From assembly GCA_052034085.1 (NCBI GenBank), contig JBPOJA010000006.1:11533-75532 (forward strand): a stretch of 64,000 nucleotides of DNA. Direction: 5' to 3'. The notes under the pieces are model-generated. The model did no database searches and was not told the origin of the DNA. It was given only the letters and a program-made list of their open reading frames with translations. The position numbers and the translations under genes are program-made. How positions within the stretch are numbered: the first letter of the stretch is position 1; the number at the start of each line of letters is the position of its first letter. This stretch comes from UBA1426 sp052034085 (GTDB lineage: Bacteria; Bacillota; Clostridia; Peptostreptococcales; Anaerovoracaceae). This document shows, in pieces, positions 53,585-62,700 of the stretch.

Positions 53585-54163
53585 ATGAATAACATTAAAA
53601 ACATCCTCCTGGTTGGAGTAGGTGGCCAGGGAACAATATTGGCAAGCAAGATCCTTTCGGACGGTCTGGTGGAAGCCGGCAACGATGTTAAAATGTCGGA
53701 AATACACGGCATGTCCCAAAGAGGTGGAAATGTAAGCACCCAGGTGAGATACGGAGATAAGGTTTATTCTCCCATTATAGGCAAAGGGGAAGCCGACATC
53801 ATCGTAGCTTTCGAAAAGATGGAAGCCCTGAGATGGATAGAATACCTGAAGCCCACAGGAATCATGGTAATCAACGATGCGGAAATTCCTTCCGCCGTAA
53901 CCCAGCAGGGCAAGGTCAAGTATCCCGAAGGAATACTTGAGGAACTGGCAAGCAAGGCAAAAACCATAGTGTTTAAAGCCTCAGAAATCGCCAAAGAACT
54001 GGGCAATATCAAGGCTACCAACATAGTGCTGCTGGGGGCTTTGGTGGGAGCCATGGACCTGCCGGACATCGACTGGGAGGCCATGATAGCCCGCAATGTC
54101 AAGCCCGAATTCCTGGAATTAAATATTAAGGCATTTAATGAAGGAAAAAACAATGTAAAATAG
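53585..54163 (+). CDS. iorB: Indolepyruvate ferredoxin oxidoreductase, beta subunit
   Basis: 192 residues of the 2-oxoacid ferredoxin oxidoreductase gamma-type family. The N-terminal LLVGVGGQGTILASKIL and EIHGMSQRGGNVSTQVRYG motifs are diagnostic. It pairs with iorA 14 nt upstream. RBS GGGAGG. It ends the long co-directional run that began after ftsZ. Confidence 0.95.
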   Translation: MNNIKNILLVGVGGQGTILASKILSDGLVEAGNDVKMSEIHGMSQRGGNVSTQVRYGDKVYSPIIGKGEADIIVAFEKMEALRWIEYLKPTGIMVINDAEIPSAVTQQGKVKYPEGILEELASKAKTIVFKASEIAKELGNIKATNIVLLGALVGAMDLPDIDWEAMIARNVKPEFLELNIKAFNEGKNNVK

Positions 54164-54171
54164 TAAAAAAG

Positions 54172-54212
54172 TTACAAATATTCTTGCAATTTGTTATAAT
54201 TAATTATATAAT
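54172..54212 (+). promoter_or_regulatory. Two overlapping sigma-A promoters for the pilus cluster
   Basis: P1: TTACAA (54172-54177), 17 nt, TATAAT (54195-54200). P2: TTGCAA (54184-54189), 17 nt, TATAAT (54207-54212). The two are offset by 12 nt, both with ideal spacing and perfect -10 hexamers, 49-61 nt before the first pilus gene. Confidence 0.75.
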
Positions 54213-54260
54213 GTAACGAATAGTAGATACATTATCAAAAAGAAACTATGAGGTAGCAAA

Positions 54261-55469
54261 ATGCAAGAGTATATATGCCGGATTAAGGGTGCTGACGGAA
54301 GCATCGTTAAGAAGTACAAACTGAAAGCTGCCGACGAGGGAGCCTTGATGGCCGAGATTAAGTCATCCGGTTTTTACCTTCTGGATTTCGACAGAGTTGA
54401 GAAAAGAAGGGACATTATCGGAGGAGACAGGATTAAACTCTCCATCAAGGATATCTCCATTTTCGCACGGCAGCTTTCGTCTATGCTGGGTGCAGGCGTT
54501 ACACTTGTGCGGGCTCTCAATATCCTTTATTTGCAGACTGAAAAGAAAAACATTAAAGAGGCTGTCAGAAGGCTGTACGAAGCAGTTCAAAAAGGCGAAC
54601 AGCTTTCAGAGTCCATGAGAAAGCAGGAGGGTCTTTATCCCGAGTTCATGATCAGCATGGTGGAGTCAGGAGAAGGTAGTGGACGGCTGGATGAGGTTAT
54701 GACCAAACTGGCTCAGCACTACGAAAAAGAGGTGAAGCTCAAAGCGAAAATCAGAACAGCGCTCACATATCCCATCATATTGATTCTGCTTGCGATTACT
54801 GTTGTCATAGTTCTTGTGACGAAGGTCCTGCCTACATTTGTAGGCATGCTTACAGAAGCGGGGTCTGACCTGCCGCTTCCGACGAAAATGGTAATTGCCT
54901 TTTCTGATGCCCTTATAGGTTACTGGTACATTTTCATAATAGCAATTGCAGGCATAGTATTGGTCAGCAGGGTACTGGTCAGCACTGATGGCGGCAAGAT
55001 GAAATGGCACAGGATTCTGCTTGGCATGCCTGTTTTCGGAAACGCAATAGTCAAGATATCGGCGTCAAGATTCACAAGAACACTTTCGACACTTTTGGCA
55101 AGCGGCATGAATCTGCTGCCTGCCATGGAGATTTCCAACCGGCTGGTCGGTAATGTGGTCATAAGAGACGGTTTGGACGTTTCCAAGGAAGATATAAGAA
55201 AAGGCATGGCTCTTTCTCAGTCATTGAGGAAAGTCAATGTACTCCCGCCTATGGTTTATTCCATGGTGAGCATAGGAGAGGAATCAGGCAGCATAGAGCA
55301 GATGCTTGATAAAACCGCTGAATATTACGATGATGAGGTGGACAACACCATTACAAAACTGGTAAGCATGATAGAGCCCCTGCTTATCATTTTCATGGCG
55401 GTCGTCATTGGCTTCATAGTAGTAGCCATGATGCTGCCCATTTTCGACATATATCAAACTGTTCAATAA
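54261..55469 (+). CDS. pilC: Type IV pilus / type II secretion platform protein PilC (GspF)
   Basis: Inner-membrane platform protein on which pilins are assembled. 402 residues contain two GspF domains (about 70-190 and 270-395), each with cytoplasmic helices ending in membrane segments (LIILLAITVVIVLVTKV and LLIIFMAVVIGFIVVAMML are the clearest). FARQLSSMLGAGVTLVRAL and GEESGSIEQMLDKTAEYYD are family landmarks. It is first in the operon; the partner ATPase PilB is not next to it. Confidence 0.93.
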   Translation: MQEYICRIKGADGSIVKKYKLKAADEGALMAEIKSSGFYLLDFDRVEKRRDIIGGDRIKLSIKDISIFARQLSSMLGAGVTLVRALNILYLQTEKKNIKEAVRRLYEAVQKGEQLSESMRKQEGLYPEFMISMVESGEGSGRLDEVMTKLAQHYEKEVKLKAKIRTALTYPIILILLAITVVIVLVTKVLPTFVGMLTEAGSDLPLPTKMVIAFSDALIGYWYIFIIAIAGIVLVSRVLVSTDGGKMKWHRILLGMPVFGNAIVKISASRFTRTLSTLLASGMNLLPAMEISNRLVGNVVIRDGLDVSKEDIRKGMALSQSLRKVNVLPPMVYSMVSIGEESGSIEQMLDKTAEYYDDEVDNTITKLVSMIEPLLIIFMAVVIGFIVVAMMLPIFDIYQTVQ

Positions 55470-55498
55470 AATATGTAGTGCATTTGGAGGTGAACCAT

Positions 55499-56539
55499 TT
55501 GGCGTCAATACTGGCTTTGGATGTAGGGAAGAGCTCCATAAAGATGGCAGAAGGAAGCTATTCCAAGAAAGGACTGAATATTGTTAAAACGGCTATAGTA
55601 CCCTCACCGGAGGGAATAGTGGAAAGAGGGTATATTGCCGATGAAGAAACCGTCAGGGACAGCATCAGAGCTGCCATGGACCGTTACTTTTTCAAAGCAA
55701 GGGAAGTAACCCTTACTTTCAATGCCCCGGGCGCTGTTATCAGGGAAGTTTCGTTGCCCAGATCCAAACCGAAAGAACTGGATCTTATGATAAAAAACGA
55801 AATGCTCCATACTTATCATCTGAGCGAAGACAACATCTTTCAGTATAAGCTCATCAATACTGTTACAGATGAAAAAGATGGTCAGTTGAAAGATGTGTAT
55901 CAGGTGGCGGCCCTGGACAATAAACTGGCGGAAGGCTACTACAATGTTCTAAAAAGCCTGAAATTCAAAAAACCGCATATGGACATAAATATCAACACCG
56001 CAGACAAGCTGTTCAGCCTGGTGACAGAAGTAAACAATGAAAGCATAACAGATAAAGCATGCCTGTTCATTGACCTTGGGTCAGATTATACAACCGCATA
56101 TGTGAGAAGCGACGGCAGACAGGAATTATTCAGGCAACTGGATATCGGGTCCAGAGAGATTGAGGATACTCTGAGCGAAGAAACCCTGATTCCACAGGAA
56201 GAAATACGCAAGAAAAAAGAAGGAGACATGAATCTCTTCACTGTAGATGACCAGGCTGTTCATTATTACGAGATTCTGAAACCGTATTTTTACAATCTCC
56301 TGGAGGAACTGAGAAAAATCATACGGTTCTACTACAATAGAAGTGAAGGCACAAGGGGGATTGACTGCATTTATCTCTATGGCGGCGGAAGCGATCTTGC
56401 GGGGCTGGCAAACTATTTCAGCGAAAATCTCAGCATAAAAACGGAAGTGGTGAAGACTTTGAATAAAATTTACGGTAATTTGCCCACAACTAACTTCTCA
56501 TCCTTCCTCAATGCCTTTGGGGCACTTATCAGATATTAA
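55499..56539 (+). CDS. pilM: Type IV pilus assembly protein PilM
   Basis: Actin-like cytoplasmic ATPase that binds PilN and links the alignment complex to the motor. The phosphate-1 region LALDVGKSSIKM, CLFIDLGSDYTTA and the C-terminal YLYGGGSDLAGLANYF (adenosine motif) are present. The start is TTG at 55499, 7 nt after GGAGGTG; a GTG at 55478 precedes that ribosome site. 346 residues. Confidence 0.92.
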   Translation: MASILALDVGKSSIKMAEGSYSKKGLNIVKTAIVPSPEGIVERGYIADEETVRDSIRAAMDRYFFKAREVTLTFNAPGAVIREVSLPRSKPKELDLMIKNEMLHTYHLSEDNIFQYKLINTVTDEKDGQLKDVYQVAALDNKLAEGYYNVLKSLKFKKPHMDININTADKLFSLVTEVNNESITDKACLFIDLGSDYTTAYVRSDGRQELFRQLDIGSREIEDTLSEETLIPQEEIRKKKEGDMNLFTVDDQAVHYYEILKPYFYNLLEELRKIIRFYYNRSEGTRGIDCIYLYGGGSDLAGLANYFSENLSIKTEVVKTLNKIYGNLPTTNFSSFLNAFGALIRY

Positions 56540-56553
56540 GGGGGTGGGATGGA

Positions 56554-57108
56554 ATGAAAGACTACAACTTTTTCGAGCCGTATGGACGCAAAAAAAGCAG
56601 CATGAAACCGGGATCAACAGTGTTCTGGATGGTGCTTGTGCTATTGGTTTGTGCGGCGCTTGCTGGTTTAAAAATTGGTGATAACTACCTGATATCCAAG
56701 GAAATTGCCGCAACAAATGATGCAATAGTTGCTTACAGTGCAGACCCTTATTATGAGGAAGCTTTAGCTGTAAAAAAAAGAATAGACGATCTGAACAGGT
56801 ATGATTATGAAGCTGAAAACATTCTGGAGAGAATGTCATCTGAAAATGTAATCACATCAGAATTTATTGAGGCACTTTCCGGCGAGATTCCATCCACAGT
56901 AATTTTGAAAGACATCAATGTCGACAACTCAACTGCCGTGATGGGATTTCAGGCGAGCAACAGAAAAGCTGTGGCAGAAACTGTACTGCGTCTCAAAGAA
57001 TCCGGACTTTTCACCGATGTTGTATTTGATACAGTTATCAGCCAGGAAGGAAGCAATATTGTGGATGTCGTAATCAACGCAACCATGAAAGCAGGTGAAG
57101 GCAGATGA
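56554..57108 (+). CDS. pilN: Type IV pilus assembly protein PilN
   Basis: Bitopic protein: a cytoplasmic tail with NFFEPYGRKKSS (the PilM-binding element of PilN is at this place), one membrane helix (about 27-45), a coiled region and a ferredoxin-like domain (VILKDINVDNSTAVMGFQASN, about 108-180). 184 residues. The call rests on topology, motif and order M-N-O. It overlaps the next gene by ATGA. Confidence 0.85.
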   Translation: MKDYNFFEPYGRKKSSMKPGSTVFWMVLVLLVCAALAGLKIGDNYLISKEIAATNDAIVAYSADPYYEEALAVKKRIDDLNRYDYEAENILERMSSENVITSEFIEALSGEIPSTVILKDINVDNSTAVMGFQASNRKAVAETVLRLKESGLFTDVVFDTVISQEGSNIVDVVINATMKAGEGR

Positions 57109-57845
57109 AAAAACAGAAGATGATAGCAAATAAAAGAGACCGGGATTTGCTTATGCTTTTAATAACTTTGGTTGTGGCCTTTCTCATATATAATTATGTC
57201 ATGGCTCCGGCGATTGAAAAAGGGAGAGAGCTTAAGAGCGAACTTAGTGCAGCCGAGCAGCAGCTTGATTTGATAGATACCACAATACGCGATTATCCTA
57301 AGCTGGTAGAAAAAGAGGCTGAATTAAGCAGTGAAATAGCAGCAAAATACAGCAATTTCTTTTATGAGATTGTTCAGGAAAGGATTCTTTACAATTTGGA
57401 TACACTTATCCTGAACGCAGGACTTCCTGTCAGCAGATATTCATGTTCCCCTGTAGAAGCCATGCCTGTCGAACTTCCAAGGCCGGAGTATTATCCACTG
57501 GATTATCCCCTGAGAGATTTGGCAGCAGAGCTTAATCCTGAGTTTGCAAAGGAAGCAAGTATCGTCCATGATGAATCGACAGGTGGAAGCATTCCGACCA
57601 CTGATATCACCATTGATTTTTCAGCAACTTCTTACGAAGCTACAATGGCATTTATAAAATCTGTTGAGGAAATGGACAAATCCATATTGATGAAGAATGT
57701 GGCTTTGCGCAAAGGCGACGACTACAGGATTGACGGACAGCTGATTATGTCATTTTATGCCATGCCGCAAATTGATGATTCGATGAAAAACTACCTGGAG
57801 TTTTCACCGGTGATACCTAAGGGAAAGGAAAATCCTTTTGATTAA
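57105..57845 (+). CDS. pilO: Type IV pilus assembly protein PilO
   Basis: 246 residues with a short basic tail, one membrane helix (DLLMLLITLVVAFLIYNYV), a coiled coil (about 38-75) and a C-terminal ferredoxin-like domain (TDITIDFSATSYEATMAFIKSVEEM). This matches PilO, which pairs with PilN. No PilP or secretin follows, as expected for a Gram-positive. Confidence 0.83.
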   Translation: MKKQKMIANKRDRDLLMLLITLVVAFLIYNYVMAPAIEKGRELKSELSAAEQQLDLIDTTIRDYPKLVEKEAELSSEIAAKYSNFFYEIVQERILYNLDTLILNAGLPVSRYSCSPVEAMPVELPRPEYYPLDYPLRDLAAELNPEFAKEASIVHDESTGGSIPTTDITIDFSATSYEATMAFIKSVEEMDKSILMKNVALRKGDDYRIDGQLIMSFYAMPQIDDSMKNYLEFSPVIPKGKENPFD

Positions 57846-57874
57846 CAGATGAAATTCAGAAAGGAGGTGCCGGG

Positions 57875-58321
57875 ATGTTAAAATCAAGATTAAAAGATGA
57901 CAAAGGAGTGGCCCTTGCCTTTATAATAGTTGCATTGGTTGTTGTTTTTATGATGGTTGCCATAGTGGCAATGCTTGCCAACACAAATGTCAGACAGGCC
58001 GGTGCCCAGGAAAAAGGACTGCAGGCATATTATATAGCCAGATCGGGAGCGGAACTGGCTTATGAGGCTATAATGACAACAGACCTGCTTGATGAGCTGA
58101 GGGCCAACGATAAGAAAACTCTGGAAGAAAGGGATATTGATTTTGAAGACGGAACAGCCGACGTCTTTGTCAAGACTGAAAAAGATACCGGTTTTGATGA
58201 CGAAAGAATGGTCGTAATAGAATCTGTCGGGAAACTGAATGACAGCAATGTAAGCCGGACCGTTACTTTGAAGTTTTATATAAACTATGACAAGTATCCC
58301 GACATGATATGGACAAAATAA
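57875..58321 (+). CDS. PilX-like minor pilin
   Basis: 148 residues with a basic/acidic leader ending DDKG, then a 22-residue hydrophobic helix (VALAFIIVALVVVFMMVAIVA) and the ARSGAELAYEAI segment that resembles PilX N-terminal domains. The usual glutamate at +5 of the mature pilin is missing (VALAF), as in some minor pilins that sit at the tip. The small C-terminal domain is unrecognised. AAAGGAGGTG precedes the ATG. Confidence 0.78.
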   Translation: MLKSRLKDDKGVALAFIIVALVVVFMMVAIVAMLANTNVRQAGAQEKGLQAYYIARSGAELAYEAIMTTDLLDELRANDKKTLEERDIDFEDGTADVFVKTEKDTGFDDERMVVIESVGKLNDSNVSRTVTLKFYINYDKYPDMIWTK

Positions 58322-58337
58322 TGAGGAGGTGATTAGA

Positions 58338-59732
58338 ATGCCGGTGAAAATATTGGAAAAAAGGCAGTCTAATGCAGGCCTTACACTTATTGAAATCATA
58401 ATAGTGCTCGCACTATTGGGAATTGTGACATCTTTTTTGATGACGTTTGTAAACTTTTCCACGGCTTCTGAGAACAAGGTGGAAGATGAGTATGTGCTGC
58501 AGGCGGATGTCAGACTGGCAACAGAAAAATTGAACAATGCCATAAGAGAGTCCTCAGTCACTTTTGCAATACCGGGGGAGGTTTTTTTCAGCAACAAGAA
58601 GGCCAAATGGAATTATTTCGGCATTGACGAAGAAACCGGTTCGATTGTTCAATTTATTTACAATGAGGAAAAAAGCAAAGACGAGGATAAGGTTGTTCAT
58701 GACAAGATAGTAATTGTTGAAGCAAGAGAAGGTATTTCTTTCAATTTATATTTTATTCAAAATATACCGGGAAGTAACCTTATAGAATACCATTTGGATG
58801 TGGTTGACGATACCGGAGACCGGGAGACCATAACCATAGTGTCTGAAATAGAAGCTATGAACTCTCTGGTTGTTGATGATAAAGGAAGCGGAGGAAGATT
58901 TGCAGAGGCACTGGCATACAGAAATGATCCCACACCTCGTCCTGAGGACAAAGGCAAGGCTGTGACCATCAACGTTGCCCTGGTATTGGATGACTCGGGC
59001 AGTATGAAAGAGGACATGCACGGACGAAAAGCGGGGACAACCGGCTTCGACCCTGAAGATATCAGGATAGACATAATGAAAAGGGAAGCAAGGAAGCTGA
59101 TTGACAAGTTTGCAAACCTCGGTATCAAAGTGGCAATCATACCCTTTTCAACTACAGCAGATAATCCCGGAGATATTATGGATGCCAAAGCTTATAAAGT
59201 TGAGCTTAAGAAAAAAATCAACAGCCTCAAGGCCGAAGGAGGAACAAATACCGGTGATGCCATGAGAAGGGCCTACTACCAGTTGTCCAAGTTTCAGCCG
59301 ATATCCGGCAAGGCAGTTAATTACATGATCCTGCTTACAGACGGAGATCCCACATATCGCACGGGGGAAAATAAAAAAGGTTCGGGATCATATAGACCTC
59401 GCACGGATGATGGTAACACCGGCTCAAGCAATTATGTCTGGGGCGATGGAAACAACGATGGTAGAAATGGGGCACAAAACCTAAAAGACTGTATGGCGTA
59501 TTGCGAAGTAATCGGGCAAAAAATCACAAGCGATAAAACACTTAAGATAGGTTCCTTTGTAATCGGCTTTTCAGCAGTGGAATCAGATATAGGTAACAAC
59601 GAAACAATTGCTAAAGACTATTGCAACGGAACATACTATGAAGCTGCCGACGGGCTGGCTCTGGAAAGTGCTTTCAATGGCATAACAAGAACAATTCTGG
59701 AAGAGACCTGGCACATTTACGGACCGTATTAG
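58338..59732 (+). CDS. Type IV prepilin with von Willebrand factor A domain
   Basis: 464 residues. A 14-residue leader ends in NAG, followed by LTLIEIIIVLALLG, so the prepilin peptidase site is after G14 and the +5 glutamate is E19. Residues about 35-200 form a pilin-like domain with no recognised family. Residues about 212-450 form a vWA domain with the metal-ion site intact: DDSGS at 218-222, the threonine in GGTNTGDAM (about 303) and D335 in LTDGD. It should bind a ligand through a divalent metal. The ATG at 58338 is chosen because the GTG at 58329 lies inside the AGGAGG site. Confidence 0.9.
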   Translation: MPVKILEKRQSNAGLTLIEIIIVLALLGIVTSFLMTFVNFSTASENKVEDEYVLQADVRLATEKLNNAIRESSVTFAIPGEVFFSNKKAKWNYFGIDEETGSIVQFIYNEEKSKDEDKVVHDKIVIVEAREGISFNLYFIQNIPGSNLIEYHLDVVDDTGDRETITIVSEIEAMNSLVVDDKGSGGRFAEALAYRNDPTPRPEDKGKAVTINVALVLDDSGSMKEDMHGRKAGTTGFDPEDIRIDIMKREARKLIDKFANLGIKVAIIPFSTTADNPGDIMDAKAYKVELKKKINSLKAEGGTNTGDAMRRAYYQLSKFQPISGKAVNYMILLTDGDPTYRTGENKKGSGSYRPRTDDGNTGSSNYVWGDGNNDGRNGAQNLKDCMAYCEVIGQKITSDKTLKIGSFVIGFSAVESDIGNNETIAKDYCNGTYYEAADGLALESAFNGITRTILEETWHIYGPY

Positions 59733-59750
59733 GAGGGGAGGCAGGAGCCT

Positions 59751-62700
59751 ATGAACAGAAAAAATAACGGCTTCACTCTGATGGAGATAATAGTGGCACT
59801 GGCCTTGATTGGAATAATTGCCGCGGGGCTTATTCCTGCATTTGCAGCACAATATAAGATGACGGTGAACATGCGTGAATTTACCGCCAAGGCCTTTGAT
59901 GCACAGGCAGACATGGAAAACTCCATATTTGATTTAAAGAATGCAATGACTGACCCGCGTATAGGAACAGACGGATTTGAAGGGGCAGCCAAAATTCAAA
60001 AAACGATATTCGGAAAAACAGTAACCCTTCACAGCCTCAGAAAGGAGTTCCCATTCAATGAAAACAAGGAGTTTATCATTTTCCTGTCGCCCAAGCTGGC
60101 TGATATGGAACTGCGCCAGCTCCTTGTGGCCACCGGTGTTAAGATAAAGGTTGAGGGAGGCGACAACGACTATTTTGCCGACCTGAAACGGACTCCCAAA
60201 CCTTGGTTGCAGGGTTTATATGATGCAAATTTGGATAATAACTTTTATGACAACAAATACGAATGGTATGTTTCAAACCCGGGAAATCCAAATCCCGTAT
60301 TTCCGGGAGATTACAGAAAACTTGTATTTCCCGGCATAACTTCGGATAAACTGACTGATCTGCACAAATATGCAAACAGGTATGTGGTCTTTACGGTCAC
60401 TCCCGTGGATATTCATGGTGTCCGAGGCAATGAAGTGAGAAGCACCAATGAAGTATACATAATCGGAGAAGAATGGCGTACAGGCGTATTTGCCTGGGTT
60501 GACAAGGATGACAGCGGGACCTGGGCCGAAGGGACAGATGTACCCGTGAATAAAAAGGTTGATTTAGCCTCCTGGCCGCTTATCAGCGAGAGGTTCGGAG
60601 ATAAAAAATTCCTTGACCCCATAACAGCCAGTGAATACTTTGACCCGAGAGATGGTTCGCTTTATGTGCCAATGGGCATCGACAGAGGCACAGCGACCAA
60701 CGGTACAATATCTGTAACGGGAACTTCCTTGATTGACTGGATAATGGATAAAAGCATCCACCTTGCTGCAGATATTGAAGTGGGGAACAACTCAGATATA
60801 AAGATGACCACAAAAGAAGGAGATATAATCCTTTATCAATATGTAAAACTCGATGCCGACGGCAAAGCAGTATACGATGCCAACGGCAAACCTGAAATGA
60901 TTGACAAGGCAGTTTCAATGCAGACAAAGGGTGAGATTATCCTGGCGATGGAAGGTCAGGGTGATGTTACACTTCAAAACCATACGAAGCTGTCAGCCGA
61001 AAAGGATATATCGATAATGCCCTACGGTCGCCTGAATATCTTTGAATCACTTCTGGAAACTGACAAATCAATCCTGCTTGATTCAAGCAAAGGAAATGCG
61101 TTTCCAAGCAACAGAGACATTTCCATAAGCGATTCCGTATTAAATTTAAAAACAAGTTCACAGACAGGTCGCAATGTCACAATCAGGTCAAAACACAAAG
61201 CGATAATTACAGGCACCACTATCAAGGGGAACCCATCATCTGCAATCGAACTCATACTGGAAGCGCCTACGGGTATATCGCTTACAGATGTAAAGATTGA
61301 GAACATGAATACCCTTTTCAAGAGTAATGCAACCATGAACGGTGGTAGCTGGGACAGCGAAAAAACCGTTACGGTGGAAAATGGCAAGGCGCTGACATTT
61401 GCGAACAGCTCAGGAAAAGTTAAAAATAACGGTTCTTTATTCCTGGGAGATACAGGAGGAGCCAGGTTTGCAAACGGCAACAGTGAAAACCTGACCAATC
61501 CCCTGAAACTATTCCTGAAAAAAGGCGCACCGGATGAAATTAAAATAAGCTCAAACTATGGAAGAAACGTAGGTTATGCGAAAAGCAAAGGACCGGAAAG
61601 TGTGATTTTCGGCTCATATTATGAGTTGGGCTCAGATAAAACCAATCTGAGATATATGGTGAACAAGACATTGGGAGCCGGTAATCCCAGCCTTTCCTTC
61701 GCTTTTGACGGGACTGACACGATTACCATCAGTGCAAGCGGAGTGAGTGAAACAGGGTATACCAACCATTATGAGCTGTCAGTTCAGGATAGGTATGCCA
61801 TTGGGGTAACAGAGACTATAGGATTTACCGTATCCGCAATAGCGAACAGTTCACCCGTAGTGTCGGTCAAAGATGCCGGGAGTGTGTCAACATTTACCGT
61901 CACTTTCGACAGCAACGGAGGGTCTGCCGTAAATCCGCCCGGCAAAACCGTTAAAGTAGGCGAAATGATCGGCAGTTTACCGGAACCACCTGTGAAAGCA
62001 GGAGCTTATTTCGGAGGATGGACCACTGAAAAAGACGGAGACGAATTTGTTAACGAAAGATATATAGTAACCGGCGATATGACCGTTTATGCCAAATGGA
62101 GACTGGTGCCCTCTTATAGGGTTACCTTCTATAAAAATGATGACAGCATTCCTCCAACTGTGTACGAAACGAGAGATGTTCTCTGGGGAGAGCCTATAGG
62201 GAAATTGCCCAAAGGACCCAAATGGACCGACAATCATCAGTTTGCGGAATGGAATACAAATCCGCACGGCGGTGGAATAACGGTAAAGGAAACCATGATT
62301 ATTACCGGGAAGACCGACATCTATGCTCTGTATGATTTCGTGGGCACCGAAGAAAAATGGCAGGTCAATTTCAATAAGAACGGCGGCGACACAGATGCAG
62401 ACCCCAAAATGATGTTTGCATTTAAGGAAGAGCCCCTGGGAAGCCTTCCGGAGGAACCTACAAGAGCAGGATATTACTTTGTGGGATGGTACTTCAACAC
62501 CGGCGGTACAGGGACAGCATTCACAGAAAAAACCATAGTGGACAAGAATATGACTGTTTATGCTAAATGGAGCAAAAAAGCAATCTATAAAGCCACTTTC
62601 TACAACAACTTCAGAAACAATGACAATTCTGTGTTTGCAACAGTCAATGTCATTTCAGGCGATCCCATAGGGGATAATCTGCCGGATGGTCCTTTCAGAA

